NCBI GenBank assembly: GCA_025357175.1
Contig: JANXPS010000161.1
Location: 1 to 5,121, forward strand
Length of the DNA stretch: 5,121 nucleotides
Source: Deltaproteobacteria bacterium
Lineage (GTDB): Bacteria; Desulfobacterota; Deferrimicrobia; Deferrimicrobiales; Deferrimicrobiaceae
Reading direction: 5' to 3'
The position numbers and the translations under genes are program-made. Below are positions 1 to 5,121 of this stretch, one piece after another. Numbering within the stretch: position 1 is the stretch's first letter; each line of letters begins with the position of its first letter. The notes beneath the pieces were generated by a model that saw only the letters and a program-made list of their open reading frames with translations, had not been told where the DNA came from and did not search any database.

Positions 1-1
1 C

Positions 2-289
2 GAGACGAGCTTCCGGCAGATCGCGGTTGCGCGTAAAGGCGTTCAGGTCGCCGAATCCCGCCTTGCAGCCTATGTCAAGCGGAACGCGCTGGGAATGGTC
101 ACCACCCGAAACGTGCTCGATGCCGAGGCCGACCTGACCGCTGCGCGCGAGTCGCTCACGCTTGCGAAAGCCGACTACCAGTCTGCCCTGATCGAGTTAT
201 GGCGATCCACCGGCGAACTGCCGGAAAAGGAAGGAATCGTGGTATCCGTGAACGAAATCGGCGAGAACGCCTGGCGGCAGATCCGATGA
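2..289 (+). CDS. TolC-family outer-membrane efflux protein, C-terminal fragment (5' end outside window)
   Basis: The reading frame is open from the window edge and gives the last 95 residues of a protein. They are rich in Ala, Leu, Glu, Arg and Lys in long helical heptad-like stretches (VAESRLAAYVKRNALG, then a helix through DLTAARESLTLAKADYQSAL). They then read LWRSTGELPEKEGI. A long helix ending in Y-x-x-A-L-x-x-L-W-R-x-T-G-E-L is characteristic of the C-terminal end of outer-membrane efflux proteins (TolC/OEP family), which form trimeric channels with periplasmic coiled-coil helices. The stop codon overlaps the start of the MacA-like gene (ATGA), so the two are co-transcribed and probably translationally coupled. 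The channel is therefore likely the dedicated outer-membrane partner of this pump. The family call rests on the fragment and on gene order. The internal ATG at 95 lies inside the family domain and is not a real start. Confidence 0.85.
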   Translation, partial: ETSFRQIAVARKGVQVAESRLAAYVKRNALGMVTTRNVLDAEADLTAARESLTLAKADYQSALIELWRSTGELPEKEGIVVSVNEIGENAWRQIR

Positions 290-1509
290 AAAAAGGATTG
301 ATCGCGCTGCTGGTCGCGGCGCTGCTGGCCGGCGGAGGCTACTACTATTACAAGACTCGTTCGGCCGGCGTCGTGCCCTATCGCACCGCTTCGGTCGAGC
401 GCGGAGACGTTTCGGAAACCGTCACCGCCACCGGCACCATCAATGCGGTCACGACCGTGCAGGTCGGAAGCCAGGTGTCCGGAACCGTCGTCCAGCTTTT
501 CGCCGATTTCAATTCCCGCGTCCGCAAGGGACAGGTCATCGCACGCATCGACCCGTCGAAATACAAGGCCGATCTCGACCAGTCGAGGGGCAACCTGGCA
601 AACGCGAATGCCCAGGTCGAAAAGGCTCGCATCGTGCTCGCCGACGCCGACCGCACGCTCAAGCGGAACGAAGGGCTTTTCGGGTCGGGGTTCCTCGCCC
701 AGTCCGACGTCGACAGCTCCCGGACGCTGCGGGACAGCGCGGCTGCCGGCTTGAAGAGCGCAGAGGGAACCGTCGCTCAGTCGGCAGGCGCCTTGTCCTC
801 CGCCGAAACCAATCTCGAATACACCGCGATCCATTCGCCGGTCGACGGCATCGTCATTTCCCGGAACGTCGACGTCGGGCAGACCGTTGCCGCAAGTTTC
901 CAGACCCCGACCCTGTTCACCATCGCCCAGGACCTGACGCAGATGCAGGTCGACACCAACGTGGACGAAGCCGATATCGGGAAGACCAAATTCAACCAGA
1001 GCGTCGAATTCACGGTCGACGCGTGGCCGGGCAAGACCTTCATCGGGCGCGTTTCTCAGGTCCGCTACTCGCCTACCATCACGCAGAATGTCGTGACCTA
1101 CAACGTCGTCGTGAAGGTGGACAATCGCGAATTGCTGCTGCGCCCCGGGATGACGGCCAACGTGTCCATCCTGATCCGCACCGAAACGAATGTCCTGAAA
1201 ATACCCAACGCCGCGCTCAGATATCGCCCGACTGAAAAGAAAGGCGAGACCAAGGCGGCAGCCGCGTCACCTGCGCAAGGACGCAAGCGCAAGGAAGGCC
1301 GGGACGGGTCGCGGGTCTACATCCTCGACGAAAAAGGAAATCCGAAGGCCGTTCCCGTCGAACCCGGAATCAGCGACGGTACCTTCACCGAGCTGCTCAA
1401 GGGCGACCTGGCCGAGGATGCTCGCGTGGTCACCGGCGAAACCAAGCCGAACGGAACCAAGGCCTCCTCCAGCCCCCCCGGAATGGGCATGGGCGGCGGA
1501 ATGCGCTAA
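286..1509 (+). CDS. macA: MacA-like periplasmic adaptor subunit (HlyD/membrane fusion protein family)
   Basis: This 407-residue periplasmic adaptor links an inner-membrane ABC transporter to a TolC channel. Residues 3-20 form an N-terminal membrane anchor behind the basic start MKK. There is no lipobox Cys, so it is anchored by a helix rather than lipidated. Residues about 38-92 carry the first half of the barrel-sandwich domain (ATGTINA, then VGSQVSGTV and KGQVIARIDP). Residues about 93-177 form the alpha-helical hairpin that contacts TolC. Residues 178-215 carry the second half (YTAIHSPVDGIVISRNVDVGQTV). A beta-barrel follows (LRPGMTANVSI at 285-295), then a membrane-proximal part. The match to MacA is clear in ATG-x-L/I-x-A and VGxQVSG. 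Residues 317-342 are a Lys/Arg-rich, low-complexity insertion, and the C-terminus is Gly/Met-rich (GMGMGGGMR). The ATG at 286 was chosen because it overlaps the upstream stop as ATGA and begins right at the anchor. The in-frame ATG at 199 would place 29 polar residues before it. Exported substrate unknown. Confidence 0.92.
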   Translation: MKKGLIALLVAALLAGGGYYYYKTRSAGVVPYRTASVERGDVSETVTATGTINAVTTVQVGSQVSGTVVQLFADFNSRVRKGQVIARIDPSKYKADLDQSRGNLANANAQVEKARIVLADADRTLKRNEGLFGSGFLAQSDVDSSRTLRDSAAAGLKSAEGTVAQSAGALSSAETNLEYTAIHSPVDGIVISRNVDVGQTVAASFQTPTLFTIAQDLTQMQVDTNVDEADIGKTKFNQSVEFTVDAWPGKTFIGRVSQVRYSPTITQNVVTYNVVVKVDNRELLLRPGMTANVSILIRTETNVLKIPNAALRYRPTEKKGETKAAAASPAQGRKRKEGRDGSRVYILDEKGNPKAVPVEPGISDGTFTELLKGDLAEDARVVTGETKPNGTKASSSPPGMGMGGGMR

Positions 1510-1510
1510 C

Positions 1511-2239
1511 TTGCCGACGCCCGTCATCGAAATCTGTTCCCTGTGCAAGACCTATCGTATCGGCGAACTCACGGTCGAGGCGCTGCGATCGGTTGACCTG
1601 ACCATTCAATCCTCCGAGTTTCTCGCGATCATGGGGGCGTCGGGTTCCGGTAAATCGACGTTGATGAACGTGTTGGGATGTCTCGATCGCCCCACCTCCG
1701 GAGGGTACAATCTCGACGGAAACGACGTCGGCACGCTCGACCGGGATGCGCTTGCACGGATTCGCGGCAGAAAGATCGGCTTCGTCTTCCAGGGCTTCAA
1801 CCTGCTGTCCCGCATGACGGCGCTCGAGAACGTCGAACTCCCGATGCTCTACGACGAAGTCCCTTCTGCGGTCAGGAAAGAACGATCTCTTGAGGCGCTT
1901 CGCACGGTCGGGCTCGAAGATCGCAGCCACCACCTGCCGAGCCAGTTGTCGGGCGGCCAGCAGCAGCGGGTCGCAATCGCCCGCGCAATCGTGAACAATC
2001 CCTCGCTCCTGCTTGCCGACGAACCCACCGGGAACCTCGACACCGCCACCAGCGTCGAGGTCATGGGGGTCGTGCAACGGTTGAACGACGAACGCGGCAT
2101 CACCATCGTCCTCGTGACCCACGAAACCGACATCTCCGAATTCGCACGCCGAGTCGTCACCATGCGGGACGGAAAAATCCTCACGGACCACCCCGTCGAC
2201 AATCGTCGTATCGCCGGCGCTGGCGTGACTTCCCGATGA
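1511..2239 (+). CDS. MacB/LolD-type ABC transporter ATP-binding protein
   Basis: This is a 242-residue cytoplasmic ATPase that powers the adjacent permease. All ABC motifs are intact: Walker A GASGSGKST at 42-50, Q-loop Gln94 in FVFQGFNLL, signature LSGGQQQR at 146-153, Walker B LLLADE at 166-171 with catalytic Glu171, D-loop GNLD at 174-177 and H-loop His204 in LVTHE. The wording FQ-F-NLL and DEPTGNLD is typical of the MacB/LolD/FtsE branch, which works with four-helix FtsX-fold permeases. In E. coli MacB this domain is fused to the permease; here it is a separate protein. The start is taken as TTG at 1511, one base after the adaptor's stop, with a weak GGCGGA ten bases upstream. It gives the usual short lead (PTPVIEICSLCKTY) into the first strand. 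The only in-frame ATG (1418) would add a Pro-rich tail read out of frame from the adaptor gene. The stop overlaps the permease start as ATGA. Confidence 0.93.
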   Translation: MPTPVIEICSLCKTYRIGELTVEALRSVDLTIQSSEFLAIMGASGSGKSTLMNVLGCLDRPTSGGYNLDGNDVGTLDRDALARIRGRKIGFVFQGFNLLSRMTALENVELPMLYDEVPSAVRKERSLEALRTVGLEDRSHHLPSQLSGGQQQRVAIARAIVNNPSLLLADEPTGNLDTATSVEVMGVVQRLNDERGITIVLVTHETDISEFARRVVTMRDGKILTDHPVDNRRIAGAGVTSR

Positions 2240-3462
2240 ATCTTCTTTCCGCCGTAAAGGTGTCCGTCCGATCATTGCGCGCCAACAAGATGCGCTCGGG
2301 TCTGACGATGCTCGGCATGATCATCGGGGTATCGGCTGTGATCGCGATGGTGGCGGTCGGTTCCGGGGCCAACGAGCGGATCGCGGCCCAGATCGCCTCC
2401 ATCGGGTCCAACCTGATCATGGTCATTCCCGGCAGCACGACGTCCGGCGGTTTGCGAGGGGGCTCCGGGGGTTCCCAAACCTTGACGATAGACGATGCGC
2501 GCGCGATCGGAAAAGAATTGTCCGCCGTCCGCGCTTCGGCCCCGAACGTTCGAGCCTCCGCTCCGATCGTCTACGGAAACCAGAACTGGAGCACGATCGT
2601 GCAGGGCACGACCCCGGGATACCTTGAAGTGCGCGACTGGCCGATCGTTTCAGGTCGCAACTTCACGGATGCCGAGGTCGACGCGGCGTCTAAGGTGGCT
2701 CTGATCGGCAGCACGGTGTCCGAAAACCTGTTCGGGGGAGAAGACCCGGTCGGCAAGATCGTCCGGATCAAGCGGATTCCCTTTACGATCGTGGGCCTTC
2801 TCGACGACAAGGGACAATCGCCGCAGGGACAGGATCAGGACGATGTCGTCATCGCGCCCGTCACCACGGTCCAAAGGAAGGTTTCCGGAAGTTCGCACAT
2901 CGGAACGGTCGGGGTCGTCCTCGTTCAGGCAACCGGTCCGGATACCATCGAGGATGCCCAGAAACAGATCACGGCGCTCATTCGCCAGAGGCACCGGATC
3001 AGCGGAGGACAGGACGACGATTTCTCGGTCCGCAATCTCTCCGAGATGCTCGCCGTCGCGGAATCGGCGACCAAAATCATGAGTCTGCTGCTGGGCGCGA
3101 TCGCATCGGTATCGCTTCTAGTCGGCGGGATCGGGATCATGAACATCATGCTGGTTTCCGTGACCGAGAGAACCCGGGAAATCGGCATCCGCATGGCTGT
3201 CGGGGCGAGGCAGCGCGACATCCTTGCGCAGTTCCTGATCGAGGCGGTGATGCTCGCGGTTGCGGGGGGAACTCTCGGGATCTTGCTCGGCGCAGGCGGA
3301 TCCATCGCCATATCGTACTTCGCCGGGTGGTCGACGCTGATCTCGCCGGTCGCCGTGTCCGTGGCTTTCGGTTTTTCGGGGGCCGTAGGCGTGTTCTTCG
3401 GGTATTACCCCGCGCGAAAGGCTTCCCTCATGGATCCGATCGAGGCGCTCAGGTACGAATAA
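2236..3462 (+). CDS. MacB-type ABC transporter permease (MacB_PCD + FtsX domains)
   Basis: This 408-residue inner-membrane permease is the membrane half of a type VII, mechanotransmission ABC exporter. Residues 22-42 are the first transmembrane helix, after NKMRSGLTMLGMIIGV. Residues about 43-280 are the periplasmic core domain, with a Gly/Ser-rich loop (70-80), YGNQNWST at 113-120, EVRDWPIVSGR at 131-141 and LIGSTVSENLFGGEDPVG at 156-173. Helices 2-4 are at about 281-306, 332-357 and 370-391. Between helices 2 and 3 lies the FtsX-family signature SVTERTREIGIRMAVGAR (308-325), which contacts the ATPase. The protein ends with YYPARKASLMDPIEALRYE, the standard end of the family. Length and topology are those of complete stand-alone MacB-like permeases; nothing appears truncated. 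There is no strong ribosome-binding site, so translation is probably coupled to the ATPase through ATGA. Pumps of this type export macrolides, peptides, lipoproteins or siderophores in different species; which applies here cannot be told. Confidence 0.94.
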   Translation: MNLLSAVKVSVRSLRANKMRSGLTMLGMIIGVSAVIAMVAVGSGANERIAAQIASIGSNLIMVIPGSTTSGGLRGGSGGSQTLTIDDARAIGKELSAVRASAPNVRASAPIVYGNQNWSTIVQGTTPGYLEVRDWPIVSGRNFTDAEVDAASKVALIGSTVSENLFGGEDPVGKIVRIKRIPFTIVGLLDDKGQSPQGQDQDDVVIAPVTTVQRKVSGSSHIGTVGVVLVQATGPDTIEDAQKQITALIRQRHRISGGQDDDFSVRNLSEMLAVAESATKIMSLLLGAIASVSLLVGGIGIMNIMLVSVTERTREIGIRMAVGARQRDILAQFLIEAVMLAVAGGTLGILLGAGGSIAISYFAGWSTLISPVAVSVAFGFSGAVGVFFGYYPARKASLMDPIEALRYE

Positions 3463-3463
3463 T

Positions 3464-4954
3464 TCACCGCTTGTGGCACGCGCGGCACAGGTCCGAGGAA
3501 CTCACATCGACCACATAGCGATGTCCATTCTTCTCCTCCCCCGATTGGGTACGGGTATCGATGTGTGGATTGTGGCATGTCGTGCAAGTGAGTTTCCCCT
3601 TCGGGTCAAGCTTGAACGCCGCCGGGATCGACATTTTCGGTAGCACCATGTGGTTTGCGTTCGTGGGATGCTTGTCCTGGGGATGGCATCTCAAGCAGAT
3701 CAGGCGCGTGTTCGAGATGAATGATACCCGGGCCGCCTCCTCGTTCTTGGGGTCGCTCATCGTGTCGTGGCAGAACCTGCACGAGTTCCGGTCGTTCATC
3801 GATGAGTGGGGATTGCGGCTGCCCAGGTCTCCCTTGTCATGGCACTGGAAACAGAGGTCGTTGCCCGCGTCCCCCTGCTTCCGACCGCGCATGCGCATCC
3901 CCTTGCCGTTGCATGGTGTCGGGTCGTGGCAAGTCAGGCAGGTGATCTTGCCGTCGGATGTCAACGGAAGATCCTTCGCCGGCTTCATGTCTGGCGAGAG
4001 CTTGACCAGGACCGGGTGGTCGGGTTCCATCGTGCCGTGACAGGAAAGGCAGATCTGAAGGTCGTCCCCGCCGTACCTGCGATTTTTCCGCATGACGGCC
4101 GCACTGCTGGATACATCCCCGTGGCAGGCGGTGCAACCGCGATAATCCGAAACGATGTGGGGATTGAAGTATCGTCCCGCCTCAAGAAAATCGACATAAC
4201 GGCGTCGGAGGAAATGGACCGTGTCGGGGGTGCCGTGCGGGTCGTGGCAGGTTCCGCAGATCAGTTCGCCTTTCCGGCCCTTGGGAAGATCGGCGGGCAG
4301 CGACTTGAGCGGATCGACGTTCATCGGATGCGATTTCCCGCGCACGTTGTGACAGAAATCGCAGGTCTGGTTAAGTTTGTCCTGGGTCGCGACGCTTTCG
4401 GATGTATCGCCCGCCTTGGGCTTCGTGACGTGGCAGGTGTAGCATTTTTCGCTTTCGGACTCGGCCAAGTGAGGATTGAGGGTATGAAAATCCTTCCCGT
4501 GGCAGTCGAGACACATGTCCATCCGAACCGAGTACCTTCCGCTGTCGAATCCGCGCAGGAGGGCGTTCCCGCCGGGCGTCTGATGAAAATTGTGGCAGGT
4601 CGAGCAGATGACGTTGCCGTTGGCGCTAAGGGGCAATCCGTCCGTCAGCGTTCGTCCGTTCCCCTTGTTGACCGGGTGATGGGTCGTTTCGACGGCGGGG
4701 TGGCATTCGTAGCAGAGCGTTACAGGGTCCTTCTTGAAAGTCGCCAGGATTTCTTTCCAGGATGTCGAGCCCTTTACAGGGGTCTTCGTATGGCATGAAT
4801 CGCAGGCGATGTCCTGATGCGGGTTGGCGCTGGATGAGGCTTTCCGTTCGTTCAGGCTGTCGGCGAAAACGAAAGTCGGGAAGGCAACACCGAATAGCAA
4901 TAGCAACAGAACATGACCCAGTTTCCGGGCATCCGATAAAAACGAAAGAATCAC
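3464..4954 (-). CDS. Exported multihaem cytochrome c with 15 CXXCH haem-binding sites
   Basis: An electron-transfer protein of 496 residues from GTG at 4954. Residues 1-31 form a Sec signal peptide: Arg-Lys near residue 10, a hydrophobic core VLLLLLFGVAFPTFVF, and cleavage expected after VFA. The mature part (about 465 residues) has 15 CXXCH motifs with first Cys at 51, 81, 117, 148, 171, 198, 233, 274, 302, 339, 368, 392, 420, 457 and 490, one per 31 residues. Sixteen further His, many in NPH, DPH or HP, could supply distal ligands, consistent with mostly bis-His haems. CHNFH, CHDPHGT and CHNPH followed by a second CXXCH fit the doubled-CXXCH family. There is no lipobox and no membrane helix after the signal, so it should be soluble in the periplasm or secreted. 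ATG at 4978 (504 residues) is the alternative start but lacks a ribosome-binding site. I cannot assign it to a named cytochrome; a role in respiratory or extracellular electron transfer is inferred. Confidence 0.93.
   Translation of the reverse strand: MILSFLSDARKLGHVLLLLLFGVAFPTFVFADSLNERKASSSANPHQDIACDSCHTKTPVKGSTSWKEILATFKKDPVTLCYECHPAVETTHHPVNKGNGRTLTDGLPLSANGNVICSTCHNFHQTPGGNALLRGFDSGRYSVRMDMCLDCHGKDFHTLNPHLAESESEKCYTCHVTKPKAGDTSESVATQDKLNQTCDFCHNVRGKSHPMNVDPLKSLPADLPKGRKGELICGTCHDPHGTPDTVHFLRRRYVDFLEAGRYFNPHIVSDYRGCTACHGDVSSSAAVMRKNRRYGGDDLQICLSCHGTMEPDHPVLVKLSPDMKPAKDLPLTSDGKITCLTCHDPTPCNGKGMRMRGRKQGDAGNDLCFQCHDKGDLGSRNPHSSMNDRNSCRFCHDTMSDPKNEEAARVSFISNTRLICLRCHPQDKHPTNANHMVLPKMSIPAAFKLDPKGKLTCTTCHNPHIDTRTQSGEEKNGHRYVVDVSSSDLCRACHKR
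3473..4825 (-). repeat. Protein-level tandem repeat: four haem modules within the cytochrome
   Basis: The cytochrome reads as repeats of one plan: CxxCH, then an HP dipeptide, a 20-30 residue linker often with LP and G-K/N-[ILV], CxTCH-[DN]-[PF], a third CxxCH, then NPH and a fourth CxxCH 5-9 residues on. Copy 1 is encoded by 4430-4714, copy 2 by 4121-4363, copy 3 by 3767-4051 and copy 4 by 3473-3697. A lone NPH-x4-CDSCH at 4790-4825 matches the last part of a module, and copy 4 stops after its third haem. The phase is thus shifted by one haem relative to the protein ends. Haem counts are 1+4+3+4+3. DNA identity between copies is low, so this is an old duplication. Confidence 0.7.
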
Positions 4955-4959
4955 GATTT

Positions 4960-4969
4960 CCCCCCCCCT
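4960..4969 (-). promoter_or_regulatory. Unusual poly-G ribosome-binding site candidate of the cytochrome gene
   Basis: On the cytochrome's coding strand an A followed by nine G lies five bases (AAATC) before GTG at 4954. G-rich runs can pair with the CCUCC core of the anti-Shine-Dalgarno, using one G-U pair. The ATG at 4978 is preceded by AT-rich sequence (GATGATGATATTATTTT) without any purine-rich site. This is why the GTG was preferred. If the ATG were used instead, the same run would lie in codons 4-7. Confidence 0.5.
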
Positions 4970-5020
4970 GCGGCGCATAAAATAATATCATCATCGTATT
5001 CAATTATGGAATTTCTTGTA
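4970..5020. promoter_or_regulatory. AT-rich divergent control region between cytochrome and exported-protein genes
   Basis: The stretch between the two divergent starts contains a clear AT-rich patch (about 4977-5020) in otherwise GC-rich DNA. It must hold the 5' control signals of both genes unless promoters lie inside the coding regions. TATTAT- and TAAAAT-like hexamers occur on both strands, but I find no -35/-10 pair at 16-18 base spacing. I also see no FNR-type (TTGAT-N4-ATCAA) or sigma-54 (GG-N10-GC) site I would defend. The promoter location is therefore inferred from layout only. Confidence 0.4.
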
Positions 5021-5023
5021 GGT

Positions 5024-5028
5024 GGAGG
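5024..5028 (+). promoter_or_regulatory. Shine-Dalgarno site fixing a TTG start
   Basis: GGAGG within GGTGGAGGG lies five bases before TTG at 5034. It is the best ribosome-binding site in the window. It decides the start of the rightmost gene, because the encoded peptide begins immediately with a signal sequence. Confidence 0.75.
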
Positions 5029-5033
5029 GCATT

Positions 5034-5121
5034 TTGAAACCTGCTGGTCGGGTCATCACAATTATTCTCGTCGCAGGGGCAATGGCCCTGTCGCCCTTGC
5101 AGGCCGGCGCCGCCCGTCCCG
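5034..5121 (+). CDS. Exported protein of unknown function, N-terminal fragment (continues beyond window)
   Basis: Only 29 residues are visible. They form a classical Sec signal peptide: a basic start (MKPAGR, the initiator encoded by TTG), a hydrophobic core VITIILVAGAMAL, and a polar c-region SPLQAGA with a good A-x-A cleavage site before ARP. There is no Cys after the core, so it is not an evident lipoprotein. The mature protein lies outside the window, so no function can be given. The gene is divergent from the cytochrome gene, which suggests a link such as another cytochrome or an electron-transfer partner, but that is only inference. The in-frame ATG (codon 17) would remove most of the signal core. 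An ATG at 5006 is in another frame and gives a peptide without a signal. Confidence 0.7.
   Translation, partial: MKPAGRVITIILVAGAMALSPLQAGAARP

Noticed and set aside
175..834. 219-codon open frame on the - strand opposite the adaptor gene
   Set aside because: Shadow of the MacA-like gene; it spans the junction of two real genes and has no domain features.
1430..2275. 281-codon open frame on the - strand opposite the ATPase gene
   Set aside because: Shadow of a gene with all ABC motifs in GC-rich DNA; the product is low-complexity and unlike known proteins.
2527..2565. Duplicated hexapeptide VRASAP-N-VRASAP in the permease periplasmic domain
   Set aside because: Five of the six codons differ between the copies, so it is not a recent DNA duplication, and the segment falls in a variable Ala/Val/Pro-rich part of this family.
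3399..3411. Small GGGTA/TACCC palindrome near the end of the permease gene as a terminator
   Set aside because: The stem is too short, the loop is nearly absent, no U-run follows, and it lies inside coding sequence.
3806..4798. 330-codon open frame on the + strand antisense to the cytochrome
   Set aside because: It is the shadow of the Cys/His-rich gene, whose codons rarely give stops on the opposite strand. The product has no recognisable domain, and there is no good ribosome-binding site. The - strand frame has a signal peptide and 15 CXXCH motifs.
3474..4805. Many spaced copies of GTGGCA / TGGCAGGT resembling a repeat array or sigma-54-like TGGCAC boxes
   Set aside because: They are the reverse complement of Cys-His codons in the CXXCH motifs; spacing follows the haem sites and no TTGCA partner stands at the right distance.
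4998..5013. Short inverted repeat ATTC-N7-GAAT in the divergent region as an operator
   Set aside because: Four-base arms that do not extend are expected by chance in AT-rich DNA.

Overview
The window looks like chromosomal DNA of a GC-rich Gram-negative bacterium. A TolC-type outer-membrane channel, a MacA-type periplasmic adaptor and a MacB-type inner-membrane ABC transporter imply a double membrane. The large exported multihaem cytochrome c is typical of metal- or sulfur-respiring anaerobes. A Desulfuromonadales/Geobacter-like or other former 'Deltaproteobacteria' host is my best guess from gene content, but Nitrospirota and similar phyla are not excluded. I could not run any comparison.

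Left part (2-3462, + strand): a compact tripartite efflux operon. It holds the 3' end of a TolC-family gene, then a MacA-like adaptor, a stand-alone MacB-like ATPase and a MacB-like permease. The channel and adaptor genes overlap by ATGA, as do the ATPase and permease genes. The adaptor and ATPase genes are separated by one base. Together the products should form one pump: the ATPase and permease drive conformational change, the adaptor bridges the periplasm, and the TolC protein opens the outer membrane. The substrate cannot be read from the sequence.

Right part (3464-4954, - strand): a convergent gene for an exported cytochrome with 15 CXXCH haem sites. Its stop codon is one base from that of the permease. 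The protein is built from about four copies of a four-haem module, with one haem missing from the second copy and the last copy cut short. Its start is ambiguous because a run of nine G (coding strand) lies between an ATG without a ribosome-binding site and a GTG for which that run can serve as one.

Right edge (5034-5121, + strand): the start of a divergent gene with a strong GGAGG ribosome-binding site, a TTG start and a clear signal peptide. It shares an AT-rich control region of about 80 bp with the cytochrome gene, so the two exported proteins may be co-regulated. No RNA genes, mobile elements, CRISPR arrays or convincing terminators were seen. There is no gene-free stretch above 300 bp.
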